A DNA stretch of 64,000 bases from NCBI GenBank assembly GCA_018257865.1, contig JAEUBA010000071.1, positions 102,880 to 166,879 of the forward strand. Direction: 5' to 3'. Position 1 is the stretch's first letter; each line of letters begins with the position of its first letter. Made by a program: the position numbers and the translations under genes. Below the pieces are notes generated by a model that saw nothing but the letters and a program-made list of their open reading frames with translations, did not search any database and had not been told where the DNA came from. This DNA comes from Stereocaulon alpinum (lineage: Eukaryota > Ascomycota > Lecanoromycetes > Lecanorales > Stereocaulaceae). This document shows positions 47,282 through 58,457 of the stretch, piece after piece.

Positions 47282-47709
47282 GAAGAATGAACGGCAAAGT
47301 TTATTTACAGAGCAACCATCTTCAGTCTCAAAGCAACCCGTCTTTCCATGATCCTGTGACCTAACTCCAGGTGACACTAAATACACGATTGGACAGAGAC
47401 CCCTGTTACGACAGAGCATACAAGCCACTAGATCGAGTGGGGATGACTGTAGAGCTAGATTAGCAATCTCCTCATTGCGGCACAAAGAATGTACACAAGG
47501 GACAGGAGCGCAATTAGTCGATCGATTAATTCGCCTCCAGATCGTTCGATGAATGAAGTAATGGTTAACGGGATTGGCTCATAGCACGAGGGGCGATGGA
47601 GGCGTCTTTCTGCTAGCAAAGAAAATTGCTTGGATGGACTGTAAAAGACACTACTTAAATAAGGCATGCGACTCCATCATCGTTTCCATATTCGCACACT
47701 ATCTCCGAG
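47282..47709. other. no gene recognised
   Basis: Spacer between the coiled-coil frame and the 3' end of the dynamin-like gene; no features seen. Confidence 0.4.
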
Positions 47710-48604
47710 CTAGCTCAGAATCTTCTTGCCATCCTCCAAGTCTTTCTGCTCTTTTTCAAGCTGCACCCGCCTTCGCTTTATTGTCAAGTCCTCCCCAGCC
47801 ACTTCTTCCAGCTGTCCGGGTGTCATTCCTGCCACGAAAGCCGGGGAAAACAACGTCAGCGGCGTTTTCGATCCCGTAATCAAGAAGTAGTCAGCTGCTT
47901 GCATGCGGAGGGAGTCAATAAATCGTTTGAGGGCGACTTTATAGTACGAGTGTAAGATATCGTGGAGATCTTGAATGGCGTGGTCGGCGTTGCTCATGGG
48001 ATGGTTTTGCATGATATCATCAAGCCTAACGACCTCTCCATGTGTACAATCAGAAACCGCTTTACTTTCCATCCCGGCGCGCATCCGTCGTTGACGACTG
48101 CCAGACCCATGAGCGGATTAGCCTTCGTTGGCGTGGCAAAACTTTGCTTACCACTTTTCCAGATTGTCATTGAAGTAGTGATTGAGCGTGGCCGGAGTCC
48201 CATCAAGCTCAATCTCCAAAAGAAAATTGACATGGGCTACGGCCGACCTGTACTTCTCCAGCAGGTGATCCGAGAGTAGAGACATCACCCCGAGTTGGAC
48301 TCGCTCAACGGGACAGACCACACGCAGGAGATCAGTGACGAAATGATGAGTCAACGTCACGATGTCAGCGATGTACCCTAGAGCCAGACTTTTCCACTTC
48401 CTCGACTGACGCTTCATGGTCACCGCGAGGAGCGAGGAATTGAGAGTTCCCATTTCAAAGCCCCGCGCGCCGCGATAGACCTCTTTCAGCCAAACATGAA
48501 TGCTTCCGCGCTGTGGTTCGGGCAACTTTTCGGGCGCATGCACCAGGTCTCCAAGCTCCGGATGATCCTGAACCTGTCGGACCTCAAGCGTTCCTTCTGG
48601 TTCA

Positions 48605-48635
<31 letters not shown>

Positions 48636-50048
48636 GTTTCATGGCGGCGACGTCTAGAGCGTTCCAAACCCCACCGTTGGAGCGTTTCTGGGAACCCTTT
48701 CCCTTGTCACTGGACTCGAAATGAAAGGTATGCCCCTTGCTTGCCATGGCTTCGGACATGAGGTCGCTGCGGTTGACCACGGCAGTCGCGAGCCGGAGCC
48801 TTGGATTTTTGTCAAACACGTCACTGCGACCGTAATTGGACGACAACGCTTCTGCGGCAATCTTCTGAAAATTCATGGCAATGTCCGTTAAATATCGACT
48901 CTGTTCGGTTGGCGTTTGTCGCTTCACGCCGAGAGCCTGCAAATGCTGCTGGCATAAAGTGAGTTTCTTGGTGACCTCGGATTTCACCTGCACGGTATGT
49001 TGTTATCTAAATCCCTTGAGCCGGTCGATGTTCTTACCTTGGGGAACTCGCGACGAATATGATCAGCGAGAATCTCCTGCAGACGGTCCCTGAAAGAGGC
49101 AATCCCCACTCTCTCTTCGTCCAAGCTGTTCCACGGCGATTGCCCTGCGAAGAAATTTCTTTCCGTGGCGTCACGGTCCGCGACGCGCTTATCCAGCTCG
49201 GCTTGACTGGCGTTGCGGAGGATATGCCAACCGAGTTTGAGCTGGTGCTTTCTCCCTTCGACTAAATCGATGACGTTCTTTTCCGCGCCTTTGTCCACTA
49301 GATCCGGCTTCGTTAAGACTCCTAAAGTTCTGATACCATCCGGATCAACTTCTTCCGCCTTTTCAAGGATCTCTTGGGTCGCGATGTCGACGTTCGCCGA
49401 CACAACGGTTAGCATCACAGAACGGGGGTTCTTCATGTAGCCGTGAACCATACGCTCCACCATTTCCATATCGGATTTGGTCGTCACTCCCACGGTGGTT
49501 CGTTTGAAGATCCCAGGGACATCGATCACGCTCAAGTGATCTTCCTTTGGGCCCGAGATCTCCAGGCGTAGGACGTCACTGGAGAACGTGCTTTTCGACC
49601 CGGACTCGTCCCCTGCGAGGCCCATCACGGCATTGACCTGATCATGTTACCACTGCAACGAAATCGTGACGAATCCACATACTTGCGTTATTATGTTGGC
49701 AAACGAGCCAGCATCTAATGATCGAAGACCGTCCATGGTCCAAGCGCGAGCGGCTGTTTTGTGTTCCTCGCTCGCATCTTGCGCCGGGATCACAGATACC
49801 GTCACATGTGTCTCCTGGGACCGGCGGAACGTAATCTGCGTTGCGAACCGGGTGCAAAGACCGCTCTCGCGAGGGAATGGAAGTTTCGTTAATGCCTCCA
49901 GAACAGAGCTTTTGCCACTGGACTGGTCGCCAACGACGACGAGTTGAGGAAGGTCAACATATTCTCCCACGTTGCATGCAAAAAGCCGGTCGATCTTCTC
50001 GAGAAGATCCACACTCGCGAGGCCAAAATGTGAGCCAGTACCTTCCAT
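47710..50048 (-). CDS. dynamin-like GTPase
   Basis: Four exons (50048-49683, 49637-49038, 48987-48152, 48097-47710) with clean introns (GTATGT, GTAAGA and GTAAGC donors) give 729 residues in one frame. The GTPase domain shows G1 GDQSSGKSSV (40-49), the G2 Thr region LCTRFATQITF, G3 DVPG (161-164) and G4 TKPD (231-234). A dynamin middle domain follows, interrupted by a nine-Asp run (about 441-449) from an ATC microsatellite. The C-terminus has a GED-like helical segment (LHDILHSYYKVALKRFIDSL). There is no PH domain, as in Mx/Vps1-type dynamins. Such GTPases assemble on membranes; a family of fungal copies is linked to accessory regions, with function unknown. Confidence 0.9.
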
Positions 50049-50872
50049 GATTGCAGGATTGATCGCTGGAACTTTGCTGTATCATTCAAGGAGATCCTTT
50101 GTATTGGTGTTTGGGAAAGTTTCGGGGTGGACGCAGTATAAAGTATATCAGCGCTTAGGTGTGACAGAAACTGATAGTGAGTCCGGCATCCGTGGCTGGA
50201 GAATCTTTGGGTGGTCGGAATTGTAGGTTCGACGAATGAGACGCATCAGGGGTGGGGAATGTGTCCCCCCACCTTGTATCGTCATGGAACCAGGTAGGCA
50301 GTCCCCGAAACTTTTTCGACGAGTACCTTTCCTTGTTTCCAGGGAACAATAGTGAAAATTATTGGAGTTCGGCACGTGTCCCGCAACGCATTTAAAAAGA
50401 CATGGATGGAGGAATCCAACAAAGCACAAAGCCCAAAGCCCAAAGCACAGCGTTCAACTATGCATGGTGTCAACATGATGCTAGCCGTTTTTCCCGGAGT
50501 CTCGATGAATAAATGTCTTGGACCCACCGAAGGCTGCATCGCGACGAAAAGAGATTATGCAAGAACCCGACGCCCCGAATCATGCCGGACTATCCCCATT
50601 TCTCATATCCGCAACAGCGAATCAATAAACCTCATGTGACCAGTTGTGTGGGCCCCTTTCGTGTGACAAACGTTGGCATATATCTCTTCCGCGCGAGATG
50701 GATCTTCAGCATTCCTTCGCCGTAGGAACTGGGACGCTCGATTTCGACTGTGTCGGCCGGGGTTTCCGCTGGCCTTCTTGTTCTCGGCTCTCTTACATTG
50801 AGTCAAGGCGTTTGCGTTCAAGGTCACGGCAAGTCCGAACATCGAACTTCCCAAGGGAGCACCCCAACTGGG
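50049..50872. other. intergenic region between divergent genes
   Basis: Separates the start of the dynamin-like gene and the next rightward gene; a shared promoter region is possible. No specific element was recognised. Confidence 0.4.
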
Positions 50873-51577
50873 ATGACACCCATATTGGCCTCGACAAGAT
50901 CGGCGTTCTTCCAACAATATGGTTTTGATCTCAACCCTCGCGCCACGCTCCACACCGAATTTCGTCGCTTAGTGAATGTTCGTAAATGGAAACAAGGGTC
51001 AAACAGCAAGAAATTCGAGAAGGCTTGGATGCAATGTTTCGGATCCGAGGTTCCTGTCGGCTACAACGTCGACGGGAGGGGAAGTCGTATTAGAGCTCCA
51101 TATAGCGCGGACAACGAAGATTTTTCCTCTGTGCTCGGCAGCCTTCAAAGCCTCGACCTCGGAGGAAGAACGCAGAAAGCAAGGGTCCGAAGGGTTGGCG
51201 CAGAATTTGCATCGAATTACGGGAGCGACGCCCGCGTCACGGAGAGGTGGCAAGAGCTTTGCCAGGATTGCGGAATCAATCCAGTACCACCATCAATCAA
51301 CCAGTGCAAAAAGGTGCAACCCCTGCAGTGATGTGCTCGACGGCATCCGAGTGGTCATATCCATGCTAATGTGTCTGTCCATTCATAGGCGCTCAAAGGC
51401 GTAAATATCAACATCTATCATTTCCTCGATGCAAAAAAAACCGGAAGGATAGCGCACCACTTTCGGTCCAGAAAGGAGTTGTCGGAATACATGGAAAATA
51501 ATCCGGACCAAAAGTATCCGTTGGAAATGGCGAAGGAGAACAAGTTCTTGAGTGCACTGCTCATCGAATGCTGGTAG
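50873..51577 (+). CDS. fungal-specific hypothetical protein, two exons
   Basis: Exons are 50873-51313 and 51389-51577, with an intron GTGCAA..CATTCATAG and a CTAAT branch site, giving 209 residues. The sequence fits a widespread fungal family of unknown function: FFQQYGFDLNPRATLHTEFR, KWKQGSNSKKFEKAW, a WQELCQDCGINPVPPSINQC segment, then LKGVNINIYHFLDA and a terminal LSALLIE. Conservation of the block across the splice supports the intron despite the unusual donor. An upstream non-ATG extension is open, so the start is provisional. Confidence 0.7.
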
Positions 51578-51921
51578 GGCCAATATATATATGAGAGCTG
51601 GGGTTGAAGCATGGATGGACGAAAACGCAATCAAGGGCATCGGCAAGGAACAAGTCATGCGTGCACTTTCAAACTGGCGGGTACGGATTAACTACCTGTC
51701 CCTCTGTCACGTCCACCGCGCTCGACGCTCACTTGCAGTTGCGGTTACCATACGCTTCCAGATTGAAAAACATCTTCGTTGACATTTCATATGATTGAGG
51801 TTCCTGACCTATCTACTATAATTTCAGGCTCGCCTCGAAGCGATTCGACAGGTCGTTGCTCGATTCTGCAACTACTTTCTCCACAGAAACCCTAAAAATT
51901 GACGAGCCATCTTGGCTTCTG
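51578..51921. other. no gene recognised
   Basis: Short spacer between convergent genes. Confidence 0.4.
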
Positions 51922-52887
51922 TCAGTTCTGTTGAAGAGCTAAGCTAAGGGGTGAAATGTTACCTTCAGGGATTCCAGATTTACTGCATACTTGGCGAAAT
52001 TTGTTCAGTGACCAAACCTTGTCAATGCATTGAAACGGTATCCAACCATACGCTAGCCAATGTGTCGGACCAAGATAATGAACGCCATTTTCATTCTTGG
52101 CACTGTAAGGGTTTGCCCCAGCTTTCGTGGCCCAATCGCTGGCCTGACCATACACAACGCCCATAAGTTCTAGCTTTTTGATATTGATTAAAGCAATCCT
52201 GGTCGTTTCTGGGAAGCGCAGACTTTTGACGAAATGCAACAACCATGCAGGATCGCCTGCCATAGATATAAAAGGAGTGGGTTTTGAACCTCCGCAGTGA
52301 TTGCTCAGAGATTTTTCTGAAATGACGTGGGTCTTTATCAGATCATCGAAGCTTAACCCTGGATCGCTGGACATGTATCCTGAACTGCGGATTCCAAATC
52401 GATCACGTTGACAATACGACTTGTCATGAAAGGCCCTCAATAGCCACCGAGGGGTGGAGAACGGATTGGAAGGGGTTTGTACGTCCGGTATACAGTCGGT
52501 GTGTGGGCCTATCAGGTATCTAGCCAATGAACGCTGTAGATCGAGCAGTCTCTCGATCGTGCCTAATATATCGTTCTGATGTGCCTCCAAACACTCAATT
52601 TCATCGTCGACGGTCCGAGACATATCTTCGATGTCTTGATCAGTCCTTGTAGCAAAACGACGTTTTTTGGCAAGTGAAGTGTTGCTAAACATCCATTTCT
52701 CGAGAAGATCTACGGTGTAGTGTAGTTGGCGGAGATTTTCAGTCTTTGCCCAAAGTGTGTCATGCTCCTCCTTCTGGATTCGAGTTCTGGCTACTTGTTC
52801 TTCGCTGTAGTAATCGAAAATGGTAGGAATGCCTGCGTCGATGATTGGTATGCCGTAAACATCCCGCTTACTAGCGTGGGATTCCAT
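51922..52887 (-). CDS. DUF7587-like hypothetical protein
   Basis: A single 321-residue frame starts at the ATG at 52887. The N-terminal half is charged and helical (around DDEIECLEAHQNDILGTIER). The C-terminal half resembles fungal DUF7587-type domains: RWLLRAFHDKSY, then SLSNHCGGSKPTPFISMAGD, and a final GPTHWLAYGWIPFQCID. The Arg, then the FIS-type strand, recall the order of an ADP-ribosyltransferase fold, but no catalytic Glu could be fixed, so that is speculative. Intact. Confidence 0.6.
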   Translation of the reverse strand: MESHASKRDVYGIPIIDAGIPTIFDYYSEEQVARTRIQKEEHDTLWAKTENLRQLHYTVDLLEKWMFSNTSLAKKRRFATRTDQDIEDMSRTVDDEIECLEAHQNDILGTIERLLDLQRSLARYLIGPHTDCIPDVQTPSNPFSTPRWLLRAFHDKSYCQRDRFGIRSSGYMSSDPGLSFDDLIKTHVISEKSLSNHCGGSKPTPFISMAGDPAWLLHFVKSLRFPETTRIALINIKKLELMGVVYGQASDWATKAGANPYSAKNENGVHYLGPTHWLAYGWIPFQCIDKVWSLNKFRQVCSKSGIPEGNISPLSLALQQN

Positions 52888-54212
52888 TTCATATGAGTTG
52901 GCTTACTTAAACATCGAGGGTCAGAATCTGTGGTGCAAGAAGAATTTAACAGGATTCCAGGCGGCACGTAATGCGTTATTTATGGGCCAATGGGAGAAGC
53001 GTTGAACCTATCGCGATCGTCTATTAATACTTCGAGTCTTGTAGACGAGATGTGGCTTTCTTTCCAGGCTAGCACTTCTCTTCCGATTCACTCGAAATCC
53101 TGTCTTTACAACCCAGAATCTCTACCCATCATAAATTCAAATAATCCAGTCGCAGGGCGCAGTCATGGATCTCCGTGTTCTATATCCGAGCTAAAACAAG
53201 TCGAACGTCAATCTTGGCGTTCAACATTCCAGAAGCTTCTAAACCTCCAGACATGGGCCACGCATTTCCTGCGAGCCAAAGCCGCTTGCTAGCTGTGGAG
53301 CGGGATGCCGGAGTTACCAGTCGCTAAAGATGACGAATTTGTGGAACAGCTTATGACTGGTCACACTGGTCTGGTAGCTTCTGCGGCTCATTCCATCGTG
53401 ACTGGTCCAACCATTTCCTGTGCCGACTGCAGCCAATCAACACTTGCCACCTGGTGACCGGTCTCAATTGAGACCAGTCATTCCAGCGGACCCTTAGCCT
53501 TCACGGATCGAACCGCTCATCATAATTTTTGCATTTGCTGGCCGTCCCGATACGTCGACCTGCAGACTGAGACGCCTTCATTCTAAGTTGTCCATATGCT
53601 ATCGGAAAGGAGCATAAGCCACTCATGCAAAGGGATCAGGGATGCGAGCTAGCAGCGACCTTGACTGCAATATTATACAGGGTTAAAGAGGTTTTCGGTT
53701 CGTGAGCGGACGGAGTTTAATGTATTACTCCGTCGGTCAAGGTATACTCTATATGAGTGATAGAGCGCCTGACAAATACTTTACTATTAGGTGTAGAATT
53801 TTCTATCCCATGCACGGTTGTTACCAAAGCATCCTAGGTTTGAGATAGTCAAAGGGGGGAAGTTCGCCATCATCCTAGACTGTTCTTTAGCGGAGCTGAA
53901 AGACTGGTTCTCCCTTTGACTTCTTCTGGCTTCCTCGCTCCGATCTAGTAAGGCGGTAGGGATAATTGATTGATTCTGGTGAAGAAAGGACAGTAATAAC
54001 AAAAACGACATAGATCGAAATTTTTTGTAGTGGTAGTGGTATACCATTGGAGCCTTTCACTTTAAGCTATAAAACGTTTCTTACTCTATTTGTAGTGCGC
54101 CTCTAATCAAGGTTCATCCCAAATAATTAAAATTTCCTCCTGACGAGTAGAGTTGGCGCTTGCGTAGAAAGTTCGAAAGAGATTTCAATCCCCTGCGACA
54201 ATATTACATCTC
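52888..54212. other. no gene recognised; 16-base palindrome
   Basis: Short frames only. A perfect palindrome GGTCTCAATTGAGACC lies near 53459, in a stretch with several ACTGGTC/GACCAGT motifs (53350-53480). Confidence 0.45.
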
Positions 54213-54749
54213 ATGGAAGAAAGAGATCGGATAATCTTTACAAATCCGGAAGGCAGGAGATTTACCTTTCCGTTACAAAGATGTCAAACATGGCGAGTAG
54301 GTGTCTTACTGTATTTGCTTGATAGAATATGAGACTGAATGAGATACGATCAGCAAATAGAGGATCTTATATAAGCGTCCTGCAACGCTAGACCAATACG
54401 ACTTAACGAATTCGATTTGTACAGACCTGAAGATATTACAATTCTACCACAGCTATGGGAGTTGATTGTACAACCAGATTAGGAGATCAGAATGTAAATA
54501 CGGTTTCCTCTACAAGACGCAAGACCTCCTGGCCCTGTTGGACCGCCTGGCCTTGCTGGACCTCCTGGCCCTGCTGGTCTTCCTGGCCGTGATGGTCTTC
54601 CTGGCCGTGATGGTCTTCCTGGCCCTCCTGGTCCTCCTGGTCCTGAACGACCTATGCGACATCGAATACGCCGCAGAACCGACTCCGAAATTTTGCCGCT
54701 CCTAAGGTTCCTAGCCGGAAAGACTGGACTCGGGCTTTGCCGAACATAG
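54213..54749 (+). pseudogene. ubiquitin-like (ULD_2-type)/collagen-like gene with three stops
   Basis: Exon 1 (54213-54296) encodes MEERDRIIFTNPEGRRFTFP and LQRCQTWR. A 57-base intron (GTAGGT..GATCAG) leads in phase to exon 2. The text matches the fungal ubiquitin-like domain (IEDLI, then FDLYRPEDITILPQLWELIV). Exon 2 is interrupted by TAA at 54372-54374, TAG at 54480-54482 (where this family has Trp) and TAA at 54495-54497, all explicable as C-to-T or G-to-A. Downstream the same frame has about 14 collagen-type Gly-X-Y triplets (GLPGRDGLPGRDGLPGPPG) before a basic end. The join to a collagen-like tract is unusual. An extra intron might remove the third stop, but not the first two. Confidence 0.65.
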
Positions 54750-54917
54750 GACAGATGAGACAAGTCGCGCCAAAACAGAGTGTTCAAGAGTCATGTACCT
54801 TCCACTATAAGGTGAGGCCGCTTTGTGATGTTCGGTCCAGTCCAGCTGCAATCCAAAGACGATTGGATCATATCATCTCTAAAGACAGGTTGCACGTGCA
54901 AGCCACGCCGGAAGCGT

Positions 54918-57591
54918 CTATGCACGCAAAAAGATTTTGTGCACCGTCGCCGTATGATTCTTGAAACCCATCACACTGGGCAGGACCAGTCCCGCTGCCC
55001 TGCACTGTGGATGCGGACACAGGATCTGATCCTCGGGGGCGTACTTTGTCAAATGCTTCTCCACCTCATTCATCATCTTGTTGGGTTTGGCGTACTCGTA
55101 AAGTCGCTCCTGATATGGCTTGCTTTCGTTCCCCAGGCAGAAGATGCATTGAGTGGGTTTACATACTAGGGGAAACCGATTTTTCCTCTTCTCTGTCGAG
55201 TTCCCGGAAGACGCGTCTGGTTCCTCCTGTTTGATGTGATACCGGGGTCGGCGGCGGCGGCGGCGGCTTTCTTGTCGATGACAGAGCGCGGCCCTGGCTT
55301 CAATCGCTTTGATCCGCCGGGTAAGCTTTCCTTGCTCCGTTAGGCTATCAGTGGGCGTACATGTCAACCGAACCACCGCCGCTCGCTCGGGAAGATGATA
55401 TTCGATCGGCTTTACGCGTGGTGTATCTCGTGAGGATGTCTGAGCGGCTCCGGTGGCGGAAAATTGAGAGTCGAAGGCAATGGTATCTGCTTCTCGGAAA
55501 TGTCGTTTCCGGGCTTTCTCGATCATGTGGTCGCGCAATCTGGTTTTGAGACAATTCAAGCGGGCTTCGATCTTTTTCTTCTTCTCAAAGAGGCTCGTCC
55601 CTTTGGCGGTACTGATGGGTCGGTATCCGGCCGTATGGATCTGGATTGTAAGAGCTTTGTTTTTCTGGCAGAGCCGGATCACCTGGGGATGTTGACTGAG
55701 CTTCACCCTCTGATCCGACGACAGCTCGGTCGGTGCGCTCGCGTCGGCCGTGAGGCTGGCAAGCCGGGCCACCTTTTGGACGACGTCATTGGAGGGGCGC
55801 CCTAAAAAACAGGCCTTGGTATCAAATTGGACCTCTTCGTCCAGGTACCACGAAACCGTGCCGGGCTTGTGGTCAAAGATTTGATCTCGAACGGAAGCGG
55901 GAGCTTTGTCTGATGACAGGGGATCAAGTCAGCGGTGGCATCATCTCCACGAGAAAACCTTCGAAGTCAAGGACATAAGGGGAGACGTACGGTTCACAAC
56001 ATTCAGGAGGCCCCGTCGGAGCCCGTACTGGGTGAAAGCATGTTGGAAGCCTGCCTTTCCCCCGAGTCTTTTGAGGTAGCGGATCCACGTGCTGGCACGT
56101 AGAGGCTCCGTCGGCGATGTCCCGGACTCGCCCACGCCCCGCAAAGGTTCTCGGAAGACCGGACGATCCAAGACACAGCGCTTCCATTTCAACGTCAGGC
56201 TTTTCTTGCCCGGGGGTATCTTCACCCAGAACATATTCTGCACATCTTTCGCCGACTCGGCTTCGAAGGCGTCATCGTCGACCGCAAGGGAGATGAGGTG
56301 ATCGAGGAGGGAGAAGATAGGATCGTCATCTTCTCCATCGATAACCAATGTCTTTCTGAAAGCGCACAGATCAGTAACGGAATATGGTCCAGGAGAAAGG
56401 CAGCGTTGCTTACATTCGTGGGTTATTATCTTCACCTTTAGTATGAAGAAGCGTGGCCTTCATAAAGACCATGTTCGGTTTCCCGGGAGTCTCATTAGGA
56501 ACGATGGCGATGGTGAAATGCCGGTACAGGAACGCCCGCGTCTTCTCCGGCCCAGCACCACAATCGTCGTCGGTGTCGCCGTCGTCGTCGTCTGGAAGAT
56601 ACACCGAGCGGGAATCACTGTCGCTATCGTTCTCACAAGCGGTGCTGGAATCGCTGTCGCTGTCACCGTCACCGTCACCGTCACCGTCACCGTCACCGTC
56701 ACCGTCATAAGCCGTGCTGGAATCGCTATCGATCATGTAGTCAGGATTGACGACCATCACCGGGTCGCTGACGCGTGTGCGCTTCGGGTCATTGCCTGTG
56801 TCCATGTCCATGTCGTCCAGTTTATCCTTCATATCACTCTGGCCATTCGCGACCGCAAGATCATCGACCGCCTCGCCCAACTCCTCGTCGAATTTGACTC
56901 GGGTATCGAACAACGAGCACGGTCTGCAACCAAAGAATACGGCCGCGAGAAGCCCGGCGGCCACTTGAACCCGCTGACGCTCATCACGATACGTCCAATC
57001 ATCAAGGACCCAGTGCGTGTAGAGGAGGAGGTAGAGATCGTCAAGCCCGATGACCGGCTTCTTCTTAGGTACAGTGCGGAGACGATACTCGTCGATGAGC
57101 AAATCGAGATACTGTGCGTGGCCGAAACGTCAGCGGAGAACTTTCCGATCCTCAACAAATCAACGACTTACATTGTGGACGTCTTTCTTTTCGCGCGGAT
57201 CGAAGTCTCGATCGGCCTTGTCGAGGATATGCATTCGGAGAACCCGCCAGTAGTTCTTCAGACTGGAAGCCGTCTTGATCCCTTTGTAGCGATCCAGCGT
57301 CCATCTCCAGAAGATCTTGAAATCCGGCACTTGTGCTTCCTGGAGGAAGGTTTCCGAGTCACGCCGGAGTTCGTGGCAGAACCTAGGTGAGGAATTCTTC
57401 AGTGACGGCAGTTGTTGCAGGCCATGATGAATGATATCTTACCGGCTCCATTTATTCAATATCGATGCCAGGCTCTTCTCTGTGTTGTCTGCGGTCTTGC
57501 GACGGGTTCGGCCTTGCGCTGCAAGCTCTTGACGCTGCTGAATGTAATAGCTCGGCGGCAATCTGCCGGTTTTGCGCTGCACACGGACCAT
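54918..57591 (-). CDS. DUF3435 tyrosine recombinase, Starship captain-like
   Basis: Five exons (57591-57443, 57382-57172, 57111-56414, 56355-55991, 55909-54918) give an intact 804-residue frame; donors are GTAAGA, GTAAGT, GTAAGC and GTACGT. The N-terminal core-binding part (KIFWRWTLDRYKGIKT) leads to DDLYLLLYTHWVLDD and FFGCRPCSLF, whose Arg183 fits box I of tyrosine recombinases. An Asp/Gly-rich insert comes from a hexanucleotide repeat (56659-56706). YGLRRG (463-468) fits the box II Arg, and RDQIFDHKPGTVSWYL supplies His488 and the likely nucleophile Tyr496. The C-terminus carries a Cys/His finger region (CIFC at 729, CPHPQC at 772, KNHTATVH at 793). Captains cut and join giant Starship transposons. 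The gene is the rightmost intact gene and reads leftwards. DUF3435 also occurs outside Starships, so captain status is probable, not proven. Confidence 0.9.
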
Positions 57592-57734
57592 CCTGTTGTG
57601 ATGCTGATAGGTGACTGCTGTTACGGCGGCCGGACGAGAGGTTGGAGGGAAAGAAGACAGGTCAAGATGGCTCTGAAGACGGACTTCAACGTTGCGGTTG
57701 TAGGAGGGGACAATAGCAGTGCAGGTAAATGATA

Positions 57735-57757
57735 CCAGTGAAGTGCAGCTTCACTGG
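57735..57757. promoter_or_regulatory. perfect inverted repeat upstream of the recombinase
   Basis: CCAGTGAAG and CTTCACTGG are separated by five bases, about 145 bases upstream of the recombinase ATG. It could be a binding site for the recombinase or a promoter operator. Confidence 0.5.
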
Positions 57758-58457
57758 TGCAGTGAGGGAAGTGAGGCTGGTGAGGGATATGAGTGAAAGA
57801 GCGAGTTGAGAGTAAGGAAGTGGGCTCCACGTCCTATTTATGCTGAGTGCCTCGTTGCGACTCCAGCTTGAAGGAAGGAGCCACGGTTGGGGGGGGGGGG
57901 GCAAAATTAGAACAAGGATAGAATTCTAGTTCGACAGGGGGTCCCTCGGGAAAGCTGCCTTCTTGAGCGCCTAAGGCTCACCGGGCAGAGTCCTCCCATG
58001 GTGCTCAGGCTGCTTAAAGCGGCTGCCGAACCAGCTCTTTTCGGCCGCTCCAACACCTGAAAATAGTTTCTTCTAGTTATTTAACCGATTTAAGTATATA
58101 CTAGTTCTAAAACGCTATTAATACTAGAATATAACCGTTCTAAAACTATAAGAACTATTAATAATTTTATAACTATTAGATAACGGTTATATAACCCTAA
58201 CTACAACCCTAACTACAACCCTAACTATAAAGCAATATCTAGTAACTCTAGTAACTCTAGTAACTCCAGTAACTCCAGTAACTCTAGTAACTCTAGTAAC
58301 TCTAGTAATATTAGTAGCACCTACAATATCTAGTAATATTAGTAATACCTATAATATCCAGTAATATCCTATAATACCTATAATACCTGCAATATCTAGT
58401 AATATTAGTAACACCTGTAATATCCTATAGTACTAGCAGTACTAGTAATATCCATGT
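57758..58457. other. G13 tract and AT-rich minisatellite
   Basis: A run of 13 G lies at 57889-57901. 57960-58045 resembles the GC-rich repeats near 21.4 and 45.8 kb (CTTAAAGCGGCTGCCG). From 58070 the DNA is AT-rich, with CCCTAACTACAA repeats (58190-58232) and then AGTAACTCT repeats (58236-58315). No gene. Confidence 0.6.

Noticed and set aside
50750..50872. N-terminal extension of the hypothetical gene at 50873
   Set aside because: The extension begins at GTG, not ATG, and lacks family resemblance, so the ATG at 50873 was chosen.
54466..54705. plus-strand Leu-rich frame (LALLDRLALLDLLALL) as a membrane peptide
   Set aside because: It is the collagen-type tract read one base out of phase; the Gly-X-Y frame continues the ubiquitin-like exon.
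56443..57390. 315-residue plus-strand frame rich in Val/Thr
   Set aside because: It is antisense to exons of the DUF3435 recombinase; the Val-Thr repeats are the complement of the Gly/Asp tract.
58190..58232. true telomere repeat array
   Set aside because: Only three CCCTAA-containing units, each interrupted by CTACAA, are present and sequence continues for 6 kb; this is at most telomere-like.
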